Assembly (NCBI GenBank): GCA_026702635.1
Contig: JAPPBZ010000145.1
Coordinates: 1-5,146, forward strand
Direction: 5' to 3'
DNA from: Bacteroidota bacterium
GTDB taxonomy: Bacteria; Bacteroidota; Rhodothermia; Rhodothermales; Bin80
Length of the DNA stretch: 5,146 nt
The notes beneath the pieces were generated by a model. It was not told the DNA's origin and did no database searches. It saw only the letters and a program-made list of their open reading frames with translations. The stretch's first letter is position 1, and every line of letters starts with the position of its first letter. Below are positions 1-5,146 of the stretch, in pieces. A program made the position numbers and the translations under genes.

Positions 1-24
1 GATCCCCCAGAAGTACAGTGACAT
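1..24 (-). CDS. Possible 5' end of a gene leaving the left edge (MSLYFWGI...)
   Basis: An ATG reading leftward from position 24 is open to the window edge and gives eight residues, MSLYFWGI. An in-frame TAG lies immediately upstream, so this is the first possible ATG in the frame. It sits 63 bases beyond the stop of the PfkB gene on the same strand, so it could be the next gene of that operon. The residues resemble the opening of metallo-beta-lactamase-fold hydrolases, which often begin with a short strand followed by FWG-x-RGS. Only FWG is visible here, so that family suggestion is a guess. No Shine-Dalgarno sequence precedes it, but none of the other starts in this window has one either. 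The short length means it could be chance. Confidence 0.25.
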
Positions 25-87
25 CTATTGGGTAGTTATACTTCGTCCCGGTACCCCACGAATAACGAGGTCCGAGCAGTTCATTCA
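25..87. other. Short spacer after the PfkB gene, no clear feature
   Basis: This spacer lies between the PfkB stop and the possible start at position 24. It contains a KpnI-like GGTACC core flanked by C and G runs, but there is no stem with a following T-run that would mark a terminator on the minus strand. I see no promoter I would defend. Confidence 0.4.
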
Positions 88-1014
88 TTAAACACGTCCA
101 TGCAGAACGGGCCATTCTGTTATCCCCCGAAACAATTTGGACCGCTCTTCAATGGCAGCATTTGTCAGGTTTGCCAATTCATATGGCCCCATCGATTCTA
201 CGCAAAACGAGGCTACTGTAGAGCCGTAAACAACCGCTCGCTTGAGGGCATCCATCCCAATAAATGACTCATTTGCCAGACTTCCGCCAAACGCTCCCAA
301 AAACGCATCCCCTGCACCTGTTGGATCTCGAACTTCTTTCAGGGGAAAACTTGGTACAATGAAAACTTGTTCTTCAATGAATAGGATTGCTCCATGCTCA
401 CCTTTTTTGATGATCAATATTTTGGGACCCAACGCCAACACCTGACGACCGGCAGCATACAGATTGCTTTCACCGGTTATTTGGCGAGCTTCCTCATCGT
501 TGATCAGCAGACAATCTATCTGTGAAAAAACATCATTCAATTCTTCCCGCATGTTACGAATCCAGTAATTCATTGTATCACACGCGACGAACCCCTTGCC
601 ACTCATTTGACTTAAAGCATCACTTTGTGTTTTAGGGGGAAGATTACCAAGACATAAGACGTTACTGTCTCTATAAGTATCTGGGATTATTGGATTAAAT
701 TTGGCTAGGGCATTCAAATGAGTAAACGTAGTGTCTCTGATATTCATATTCCTTCTGTAGCGCCCTCCCCAAGCAAATGTATCCTGATCTTCCAAGGTTT
801 GTATACCTGTCAGATCCAAATTACTTGATTGCAGTAACTGTTTGTACTCCTCGGGAAAGTCTCTGCCAACCACAGCAACAATTCCCACGGGATGAGCCAG
901 TGGTCTAGCTGCAAATGCAATATAGGTGCTACTCCCACCTAGGATACGTTCAGCCTTCTCCCGAGGAGTTTCGATATCATCCAAGCCTAACGTACCCACC
1001 ACAAGTACACTCAT
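88..1014 (-). CDS. PfkB-family (ribokinase-like) carbohydrate or nucleoside kinase
   Basis: A complete 308-residue protein, a normal length for the PfkB/ribokinase family of cytoplasmic kinases that transfer the ATP gamma-phosphate to a sugar or nucleoside hydroxyl. Visible marks in order: an N-terminal strand LVVGTLGLD (4-12); the substrate-side glycine pair GGSST (26-30); the VVGRDFP turn (48-54); NDEE (172-175), matching the NxxE metal/phosphate motif; KKGEHGA (203-209), the KxGxxG strand; and the PfkB signature DPTGAGDAF (230-238), whose anion hole is GAG and whose catalytic base is Asp236. All key residues are present, so it should be active. The start is ATG at 1014, which gives the expected N-terminal strand; no Shine-Dalgarno is seen. 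Positions such as CDTMNYWI (145-152) recall a widespread uncharacterised PfkB clade annotated only as sugar kinase. The substrate cannot be read from the sequence; ribose, adenosine and other nucleosides are all possible. Confidence 0.92.
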   Translation of the reverse strand: MSVLVVGTLGLDDIETPREKAERILGGSSTYIAFAARPLAHPVGIVAVVGRDFPEEYKQLLQSSNLDLTGIQTLEDQDTFAWGGRYRRNMNIRDTTFTHLNALAKFNPIIPDTYRDSNVLCLGNLPPKTQSDALSQMSGKGFVACDTMNYWIRNMREELNDVFSQIDCLLINDEEARQITGESNLYAAGRQVLALGPKILIIKKGEHGAILFIEEQVFIVPSFPLKEVRDPTGAGDAFLGAFGGSLANESFIGMDALKRAVVYGSTVASFCVESMGPYELANLTNAAIEERSKLFRGITEWPVLHGRV

Positions 1015-1026
1015 TCAGGAAAAATT

Positions 1027-1055
1027 ATTCTATTTGAAGATGCGACGATCTACAA
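1027..1055 (-). promoter_or_regulatory. Possible sigma-70-like promoter of the PfkB gene
   Basis: Reading the minus strand, TAGAAT (1032-1027) differs from the TATAAT consensus at one base. It is preceded, after a 17-base spacer, by TTGTAG (1055-1050), which shares only the TTG of the -35 consensus. Transcription would begin about six bases before the ATG at 1014, leaving an almost leaderless message. In Bacteroidota the consensus differs (TTTG near -33 and TAnnTTTG near -7). A TTTG does overlap the -35 position, and TAATTTTT occurs at 1027-1020, but with a long 25-base spacing. The call is tentative. Confidence 0.3.
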
Positions 1056-1062
1056 ATCGCAT
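1040..1062. repeat. Inverted repeat ATGCGA-N11-TCGCAT, possible operator
   Basis: The arms ATGCGA (1040-1045) and TCGCAT (1057-1062) are perfect reverse complements with an 11-base spacer, so their centres are 17 bases apart, about one and a half helical turns. A nested CGAT-N6-ATCG (1046-1049, 1056-1059) shares the same area. The dyad covers the proposed -35 element of the PfkB promoter, where a repressor could block polymerase. No regulator gene is in the window, and a 6-bp dyad can occur by chance. Confidence 0.3.
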
Positions 1063-1157
1063 TCAGAAATAAAATTGGGAGGTTGAACTAAGACAGATTC
1101 GAAAGCTTTGGCTAAATTACGGCATTCAGGGTAAACGCAAATCATCTCGTTTTAGTT

Positions 1158-2219
1158 GTGAAGAGCAAATCAGTCCTCAGAGAAGTCACGGTAGTCATAC
1201 GTGAAACCCTTTTGCAGAATAATCAATTGACGATTTCTGGCTTAGGGACTCTGAAAGTCAAGTCTGTTCCCAGTGAGCATGAGCGGCTTAGTGAGCAGAA
1301 GTTCATGCTTCGTCCCCCGAGAAAGCGCGTAGTGCTTGAAGGGGATCCCTCTCTGACCACAGATGAATCACTAATTTCTGGGCTAGCATCAAATCTGGGA
1401 GCGTCCCATGAAGAAGTCGCTGCGGTCATTAATCTTCTGATCAAAGAGATCTTGGCCCAGATGCCCGTCCATATCCCTGAAATAGGAATCCTTAAGCAAT
1501 CTGATGGGAAGCTTGAATTCTCACCTGATCCTGAACTGGAAGCATTTCTCGCTGGGGCACATGCAAACCTGAACTCCCTGGAGATTAAGAAAGAGAGGCC
1601 ATCGACATCCGTCAGGCATCGACGGAAATTCAACTGGAGAATCGCGATACCTATCATTGTAGTCATTGCTGCAATCGGCGGCTACTTCGTGATTCAGAAT
1701 TATTTCCCACCCTCTCAACAAGCCTCGAATGATGCAGAATCTCCTACCATCTTACCCGTCGCCCCTGATTCGATCTCCGCTGACTCGGCGGCCAATATCA
1801 CTTCCATTGATCGCTTAGATACCGTTGATCAATCTATCGAGTATGCATTCCGCGTTCGACCGGAACCGAACCCAGAACAACCCCTGATCACTTTGGATGA
1901 TGCTACGGACCCACCTGCGGTTGAAACTTCACCTCTTCCGGCAGACCCAGAAACTCCATTGCTGAACCGAGAAACGGGAGGATACACCCTCGTTATTGGC
2001 TCATTTGATACCCCCGAACAGGCATCTATCCTAATTGATGAATATCGTGAACTCTATCCCACGATTCCCGTCGATACACTTAGGAACCATGATAATACGC
2101 TCTATCGCGTGGCAATTGGCCAAGTCCCTACGATTCCTGAAGCATTAGCTCTAAAGGATCGCCTGACTGAGCTTCCGGCGCAGGCATGGGTACTTAATAT
2201 CTTGAACACCGACCTCTAA
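1158..2219 (+). CDS. Membrane protein with N-terminal HU/IHF-like domains and C-terminal SPOR domain
   Basis: A 353-residue single-pass inner-membrane protein. Residues 1-60 form an HU/IHF-like fold of the CCDC81 type, with two helices and the strand turn LTISGLGTLKV (24-34). Residues 70-135 look like a second, diverged copy: helix VAAVINLLIKEIL (87-99), then VHIPEIGILK (104-113). A basic stretch RHRRKFNWR (153-161) precedes a hydrophobic helix (about 162-183), which by the positive-inside rule puts the HU part in the cytoplasm. A linker rich in Pro, Ser, Thr and acidic residues (184-272) leads to a SPOR domain (about 274-348: YTLVIGSF, then LYRVAIGQV and a final strand AWVLNI). SPOR domains bind denuded glycan strands at division sites, so the protein may link the nucleoid or another partner to the septum; that role is inferred. 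The start is GTG at 1158; the frame is open only to 1116 with no better start codon. It is probably cotranscribed with the SIS and ROK genes, the first beginning 12 bases downstream. Confidence 0.88.
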   Translation: MKSKSVLREVTVVIRETLLQNNQLTISGLGTLKVKSVPSEHERLSEQKFMLRPPRKRVVLEGDPSLTTDESLISGLASNLGASHEEVAAVINLLIKEILAQMPVHIPEIGILKQSDGKLEFSPDPELEAFLAGAHANLNSLEIKKERPSTSVRHRRKFNWRIAIPIIVVIAAIGGYFVIQNYFPPSQQASNDAESPTILPVAPDSISADSAANITSIDRLDTVDQSIEYAFRVRPEPNPEQPLITLDDATDPPAVETSPLPADPETPLLNRETGGYTLVIGSFDTPEQASILIDEYRELYPTIPVDTLRNHDNTLYRVAIGQVPTIPEALALKDRLTELPAQAWVLNILNTDL

Positions 2220-2231
2220 TCCCCCATATTT

Positions 2232-3008
2232 ATGGTAGCGGCGGTAGATTATTTTGACCGAACTATTGAGCGGCTACACCGTCTTCGAGAAACGCAGTTA
2301 GAAGAGCTTGAGCGTGCTGCAGAATTGTGCTCAGAACGGATCGCACAAGGCGGGTTGATCTTCTGCTTCGGATCGGGACATTCGCGTATGATGTGCGAAG
2401 AAATGACACCACGGCAAGGCGGGTTTGTTGGTTTTTATGCACTTGTGGAACAGGCACTTTCAAACCACTCCGCAATCATTGGACCTAACGGATTGCGTGG
2501 GCCACTTCATCTCGAAAAGGTCAGTGGGTACGCTGAAGAGATTCTGCGGAGTTTTCGATTCGGCCCCAATGATGCATTTATTATTGTCTCGACCAGTGGA
2601 GTCCGGCCACTCATCGTGGAAATGGCCCTTGGGGTAAAGAAGCGAGGACTGCCGGTGATTGGGGTTGTTTCAACAGAACACTCTATAGCAACGAGCACAT
2701 CGCATTCATCAGGTAAGAAACTGATTGACATCGCTGATATCGTTCTTGATAATCAATGTCCACCTGGTGACTGCATCAGCGAGCTTGATGGACTTGAATG
2801 GCGCACTGGTCCTGTCTCGACAGTTACGGGAGGGATGTTGATGAATATGTTACGGGTTGCGGTTGCGGAGAAGTTATTGCAGCTCGGACATACGCCAGTC
2901 CTTCTACCTAGCCATCAATTTATTGGGGATACCACGGCAGAAGAACAGCTCGAACAGTTCTACGAAGCCTACAGAAAAAGCCTTGCCCACCTGTTTGTAG
3001 ATGAATGA
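2232..3008 (+). CDS. SIS-domain phosphosugar-binding protein, UPF0309 type
   Basis: A complete 258-residue cytoplasmic protein with one SIS (sugar isomerase) fold, the usual size for the UPF0309 group. The N-terminal helix region (5-38) resembles the family start, with a Tyr-Phe pair and alternating Leu/Glu. FCFGSGHSRM (44-53) is the first phosphosugar loop. VSTSGVRPLIVEMAL (119-133) carries the Ser-Thr-Ser-Gly phosphate-binding segment, followed by the strand PVIGVVS (141-147). DNQCPPGDC (183-191) and GPVSTVTGGMLMN (193-205) match conserved blocks of the group. UPF0309 proteins are predicted isomerases or binding proteins for phosphorylated (amino) sugars; the actual reaction is not settled. 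The start is ATG at 2232, 12 bases after the HU-SPOR stop and without a Shine-Dalgarno. Its end overlaps the ROK gene by 8 bases, which suggests translational coupling and a shared pathway in which the kinase makes a phosphosugar that this protein uses, or the reverse. Confidence 0.9.
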   Translation: MVAAVDYFDRTIERLHRLRETQLEELERAAELCSERIAQGGLIFCFGSGHSRMMCEEMTPRQGGFVGFYALVEQALSNHSAIIGPNGLRGPLHLEKVSGYAEEILRSFRFGPNDAFIIVSTSGVRPLIVEMALGVKKRGLPVIGVVSTEHSIATSTSHSSGKKLIDIADIVLDNQCPPGDCISELDGLEWRTGPVSTVTGGMLMNMLRVAVAEKLLQLGHTPVLLPSHQFIGDTTAEEQLEQFYEAYRKSLAHLFVDE

Positions 3009-3975
3009 ATACGTGATCGGCGTTGATGTCGGTGGCACTCGTATGAAAACGGGTGCCGTCCTTCCAGATGGCACACTTCTGGAAAAGCGAACGCGATCAT
3101 CCGGCTTTGCAATGTCAACAGAGGCACTGGAAGCTGCGGTGGTAGAGGAGATTTCCTGTATTCAGACCAATCTGGGAGATGCTCCTATAGGAATAGGGAT
3201 GGGATTTCCAGGTGCAGTGGATCCTGCTCAAGGTGTCGTACTGTTACCAGGCAAGCTTCGCTTGGAGGGATATCCGATCGTACCCAATCTCTCCCGCAAC
3301 TTGAGCCTACCGGTGATTGCGGATAATGATGGCCGCCTGTCCATCGTAGCTGAAGCCCACTACGGAAAAGCCCGTGGGTATCGCTGGGCGGTCTCCATCA
3401 CACTGGGTACCGGTGTTGGTTCAGGTGTTATGCTGGATGGGAAAATTCTTCGAGATCCACATCTTCAGTTTGGAACCCAGGCAAGCCATGTAGTCCAGCA
3501 ATCTAGTAGTGATCGGTTGTGTATTACGCGAGCCCGCGGAACCGCAAATATCCTTTGCTCCGCTACAGCTCTGGGCATTATTGCCCGCGATAGTCTGGCA
3601 AGGGGATTACCCTCCGTCTTGAATGAACGTTATTTTGACGACCCTACAAGTATAGATTTTGAGGCCGTGATTGAGGGAGTTGCACAGGATGACGCGTTAT
3701 GTACAGATGCCTTCAGCACTTGGAAAACCGAATTATCCTGGTTTCTCGTCAGTGTTGTTCACATGTATGCACCGGAAATCATTATCCTGAGTGGTGGCGC
3801 GGCTGCCGCAGCCCCCTACTTCCTGGATGAGATCCGAACGCATGTAAATAACCACACGTTCCGCTATCCAGTTGGAGAGGAGATAAAAATCGAACTGTCC
3901 GAAATTACCGCGTTCAGTGTCGTATTAGGAGCAGCTGCATTAGCTTGGGAGCAGGTGGACTTAGGGATGAACTAA
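3001..3975 (+). CDS. ROK-family sugar kinase homologue lacking the zinc-cysteine motif
   Basis: A complete 324-residue protein, normal for ROK kinases, which phosphorylate glucose, N-acetylglucosamine, N-acetylmannosamine and similar sugars with ATP. Visible marks: the first phosphate loop DVGGTRMKTG (9-18); GIGMGFPGAVDP (64-75); ADNDGR (107-112), whose Asp110 is the expected catalytic base; the second phosphate loop TLGTGVGSGVMLDG (134-147); and the adenosine segment IILSGGAAAAAPYF (261-274). Unusual: at the sugar site the normal GE-L/I-GH reads TQASH (159-163), keeping His163 but replacing the Glu by Gln160. The normal C-x-C-G-x2-G-C zinc cluster is reduced to Cys174 within CITRARGT, so structural zinc is probably absent. 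Similar variants occur in unassigned ROK proteins, so it is likely a divergent kinase rather than a broken gene, and its substrate is unknown. The start is ATG at 3001, inside the end of the SIS gene. There is no DNA-binding N-terminal domain, so it is not a ROK repressor. It ends in a 15-base overlap with the exonuclease gene. Confidence 0.88.
   Translation: MNEYVIGVDVGGTRMKTGAVLPDGTLLEKRTRSSGFAMSTEALEAAVVEEISCIQTNLGDAPIGIGMGFPGAVDPAQGVVLLPGKLRLEGYPIVPNLSRNLSLPVIADNDGRLSIVAEAHYGKARGYRWAVSITLGTGVGSGVMLDGKILRDPHLQFGTQASHVVQQSSSDRLCITRARGTANILCSATALGIIARDSLARGLPSVLNERYFDDPTSIDFEAVIEGVAQDDALCTDAFSTWKTELSWFLVSVVHMYAPEIIILSGGAAAAAPYFLDEIRTHVNNHTFRYPVGEEIKIELSEITAFSVVLGAAALAWEQVDLGMN
3961..3975. 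other. 15-base tail-to-tail overlap of the ROK and exonuclease genes
   Basis: The stop of the plus-strand ROK gene (TAA, 3973-3975) lies inside the exonuclease coding sequence, and the exonuclease stop (TTA on the plus strand, 3961-3963) is a Leu codon of the ROK gene. The two frames are in codon register, so each base triplet is read as a codon on both strands. No intergenic space remains for a terminator, and I saw no stem plus T-run in the flanking coding sequence on either strand. Confidence 0.85.
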
Positions 3976-5146
3976 CGATTTCTTCACCCCCTCTTGCCAC
4001 TCCAAAAGCTGTTTTGCCTGCGATTCATCTAAATTCCCCCAAGGCTCTGAGCAATCTCTCAACTCATAACTGAAGACCTGATCCGCAGTTACGTAACGCT
4101 GCTGCCTAGATTTCAATTGTCGACTACGACAATATGCTTCCCAGCGCTCTTTGCCAGCCTCATCCAGGGATTCCAGGTAATTGCGTGCAATAAACCTGAA
4201 AATCAACGGCTCAACCCGAGGATCTTCCGACTGAACGCTAGGCCAATCGAAATCAGCTCCCTCCTGCAACACCTGATTCATCAAATTCCGATCCCGATTC
4301 GAAATAAACCCTTCGTAAATGGCTTGATCTGGATCTGTCTGACGAAACGAATAGTAGTGTTCCGATTCGGCTTCCCTTTGCAGAATATATTCGGAAAATG
4401 GGTTTTCGGATTCTTGGGCGAGAAACTCCTGTATTCTATTATGGCGATCCTGAACCTCGGCCTCCTTCAGCTGCATTCTATCCAGGATATCCCTGAGAGA
4501 TAATTTAGTGAGCCTGTTTACATATGACCACTTGCAAACAAATGGAGATTGATTGCGCTTGAATGACAATATCGAACGCCATGCGGCAGATTTGTCTTCC
4601 AAAGTCCACCGCTGGTAAGACTTTAGCAGGGGAGTTGGATCATAAAACAAATCAAAGGCAAAAGCTTCATTCCCGTTCCGTCCATGAACCCGCAAATTGC
4701 TCAGAAATGTTGAACAATGCCGCTCCGTTGGAATCTTTCCGACCACATAAAGAACTGGCTCTCCGCGATTCATCAGGATCTGAATATTACCCTTATAACG
4801 CAATTGAAGCGCATAATCCCATAACCCTCGCGCTCGCTCTCGTATCAGTTTTGCCACTTTCAACATATGAACGGAGTCGGTCACGGCATCATGAGACATT
4901 TCAAGTTCTTCCGGCATGAGATTCGCAGCAGACAGATCCCCTAACTTGAATGAGGGCCTCCCATCTTCTTTTTTCGGCCAACTCTTCAAAGCATCTGGCC
5001 AAAGAAGAAATGCGGCCCGCATCAAATCCAATGTATCCCAGCAAGTATTGCCATCTTTCCATGCCCATTCATATGGGTCGCGCAGGTTTCGATAGAATAG
5101 TACTCTAGTGAATTCATGGTCAAAACCCATCCCATTATAGGCCACG
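3961..5146 (-). CDS. sbcB: Exodeoxyribonuclease I (ExoI/SbcB), N-terminus beyond the right edge
   Basis: A partial gene: the reading frame is open through position 5146, and 394 residues plus one base are visible. Exonuclease I degrades single-stranded DNA 3' to 5' and acts in mismatch repair and recombination; it belongs to the DnaQ/DEDDh family. The visible protein aligns by eye with E. coli ExoI (475 residues) from about its residue 101. AYNGMGFDHEFTR (2-14) matches GYNNVRFDDEVTR, placing Asp9 at catalytic Asp108. FYRNLRDPYEWAW (17-29), the WDTLDLMRA region (36-44) and the DGRPSFKL block (61-68) follow. SHDAVTD (84-90) carries the DEDDh His85 and Asp90, equal to His181 and Asp186. Towards the end, YEGFISNRDR (257-266) and FIARNYLESLD (328-338) match the C-terminal helical region. 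The missing part, about 100 residues, should hold the first DxE motif. The GTG at 5145-5143 is an internal Val, not the start. No frameshift is seen. Confidence 0.93.
   Translation of the reverse strand, partial: VAYNGMGFDHEFTRVLFYRNLRDPYEWAWKDGNTCWDTLDLMRAAFLLWPDALKSWPKKEDGRPSFKLGDLSAANLMPEELEMSHDAVTDSVHMLKVAKLIRERARGLWDYALQLRYKGNIQILMNRGEPVLYVVGKIPTERHCSTFLSNLRVHGRNGNEAFAFDLFYDPTPLLKSYQRWTLEDKSAAWRSILSFKRNQSPFVCKWSYVNRLTKLSLRDILDRMQLKEAEVQDRHNRIQEFLAQESENPFSEYILQREAESEHYYSFRQTDPDQAIYEGFISNRDRNLMNQVLQEGADFDWPSVQSEDPRVEPLIFRFIARNYLESLDEAGKERWEAYCRSRQLKSRQQRYVTADQVFSYELRDCSEPWGNLDESQAKQLLEWQEGVKKSLVHP

Larger units (their letters stand above)
1015..1157. promoter_or_regulatory. Divergent intergenic region serving the PfkB and HU-SPOR genes
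   Basis: These 143 bases separate two genes that point away from each other, so promoters for both should lie here. They contain a perfect 6-bp inverted repeat (1040-1062), a possible minus-strand promoter (1027-1055) and two complete CATTCAG copies (1060-1066, 1123-1129), with a third overlapping the left boundary (1012-1018). On the plus strand I could not find a convincing promoter for the HU-SPOR gene. The best weak candidate is TTGGCT at 1108 followed after 18 bases by TAAACG, and this matches consensus poorly. No riboswitch-like structure or attenuator was recognised. Confidence 0.6.

Noticed and set aside
48..58. Near-palindrome around GGTACC as a terminator or site
   Set aside because: There is no loop, the stem is short and no T-run follows on either strand; it is an ordinary restriction-type palindrome.
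28..267. Plus-strand 79-residue open frame at the left end
   Set aside because: Most of it is antisense to the C-terminal part of the PfkB gene, and its composition resembles no protein family; the PfkB frame has full family motifs.
1223..1666. Minus-strand 147-residue open frame
   Set aside because: It lies opposite the HU domains of the HU-SPOR gene, is rich in Ser and Arg as expected from a reverse-strand reading, and has no recognisable domain.
2346..2425. 11-base direct repeat CAAGGCGGGTT at 2346-2356 and 2415-2425
   Set aside because: Both copies are in the same codon frame and encode Gln-Gly-Gly in glycine loops of the SIS protein; chance plus coding constraint explains it.
4003..4016. 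CAAAA-gctg-TTTTG as a terminator after the ROK gene
   Set aside because: The stem is only five mostly A-T pairs, has no following T-run, and lies within exonuclease coding sequence.
4117..4919. Two plus-strand open frames of 128 and 118 residues (4117-4503, 4563-4919)
   Set aside because: Both lie opposite the exonuclease I coding sequence, which has clear homology across the whole stretch; they have no family marks.
5143..5145. GTG at the right edge as the start of the exonuclease
   Set aside because: It aligns with an internal residue just before the AYN block, about 100 residues into ExoI; the first catalytic motif would be missing, so the gene simply continues beyond the window.

Overview
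The window suggests a Gram-negative bacterium of the Bacteroidota/Rhodothermota/Balneolota neighbourhood. Two observations point there. One protein joins HU/IHF-like (CCDC81-type) domains to a transmembrane helix and a SPOR domain, an architecture described mainly from Bacteroidetes. None of the visible start codons has a recognisable Shine-Dalgarno sequence, which is common in that group. The taxonomic call is an inference; no rRNA or species marker is present.

Layout from left to right. Positions 1-24 (minus strand) hold what may be the first eight codons of a gene leaving the left edge. Positions 88-1014 (minus) encode a complete PfkB-family kinase. A 143-base divergent intergenic region (1015-1157) follows, with a small dyad, three CATTCAG copies and a possible promoter. 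Three plus-strand genes then lie close together: the HU-TM-SPOR protein (1158-2219), a SIS-domain protein of the UPF0309 type (2232-3008) and a ROK-family sugar kinase homologue (3001-3975). The gaps are 12 bases and then an 8-base overlap, so they look like one transcription unit. The right end, 3961-5146 (minus), is a large 3' part of an exonuclease I (SbcB/ExoI) gene whose start lies beyond the window. It converges on the ROK gene with a 15-base tail-to-tail overlap.

The SIS and ROK proteins probably act together on a sugar or amino sugar: the SIS protein would bind or isomerise a phosphosugar and the ROK kinase would make one. The HU-TM-SPOR protein is predicted to span the inner membrane, with DNA-binding-type domains inside and a septal peptidoglycan-binding domain outside. 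Its linkage to the two sugar genes raises, but does not prove, a tie to cell-wall amino sugars. The PfkB kinase and ExoI are separate transcription units.

I see no mobile element, CRISPR array, tRNA, rRNA or phage gene. Most of the window reads as chromosomal core genes. The most unusual items are the HU-SPOR membrane protein and the ROK homologue that has lost the family's usual zinc cysteines and sugar-binding Glu.
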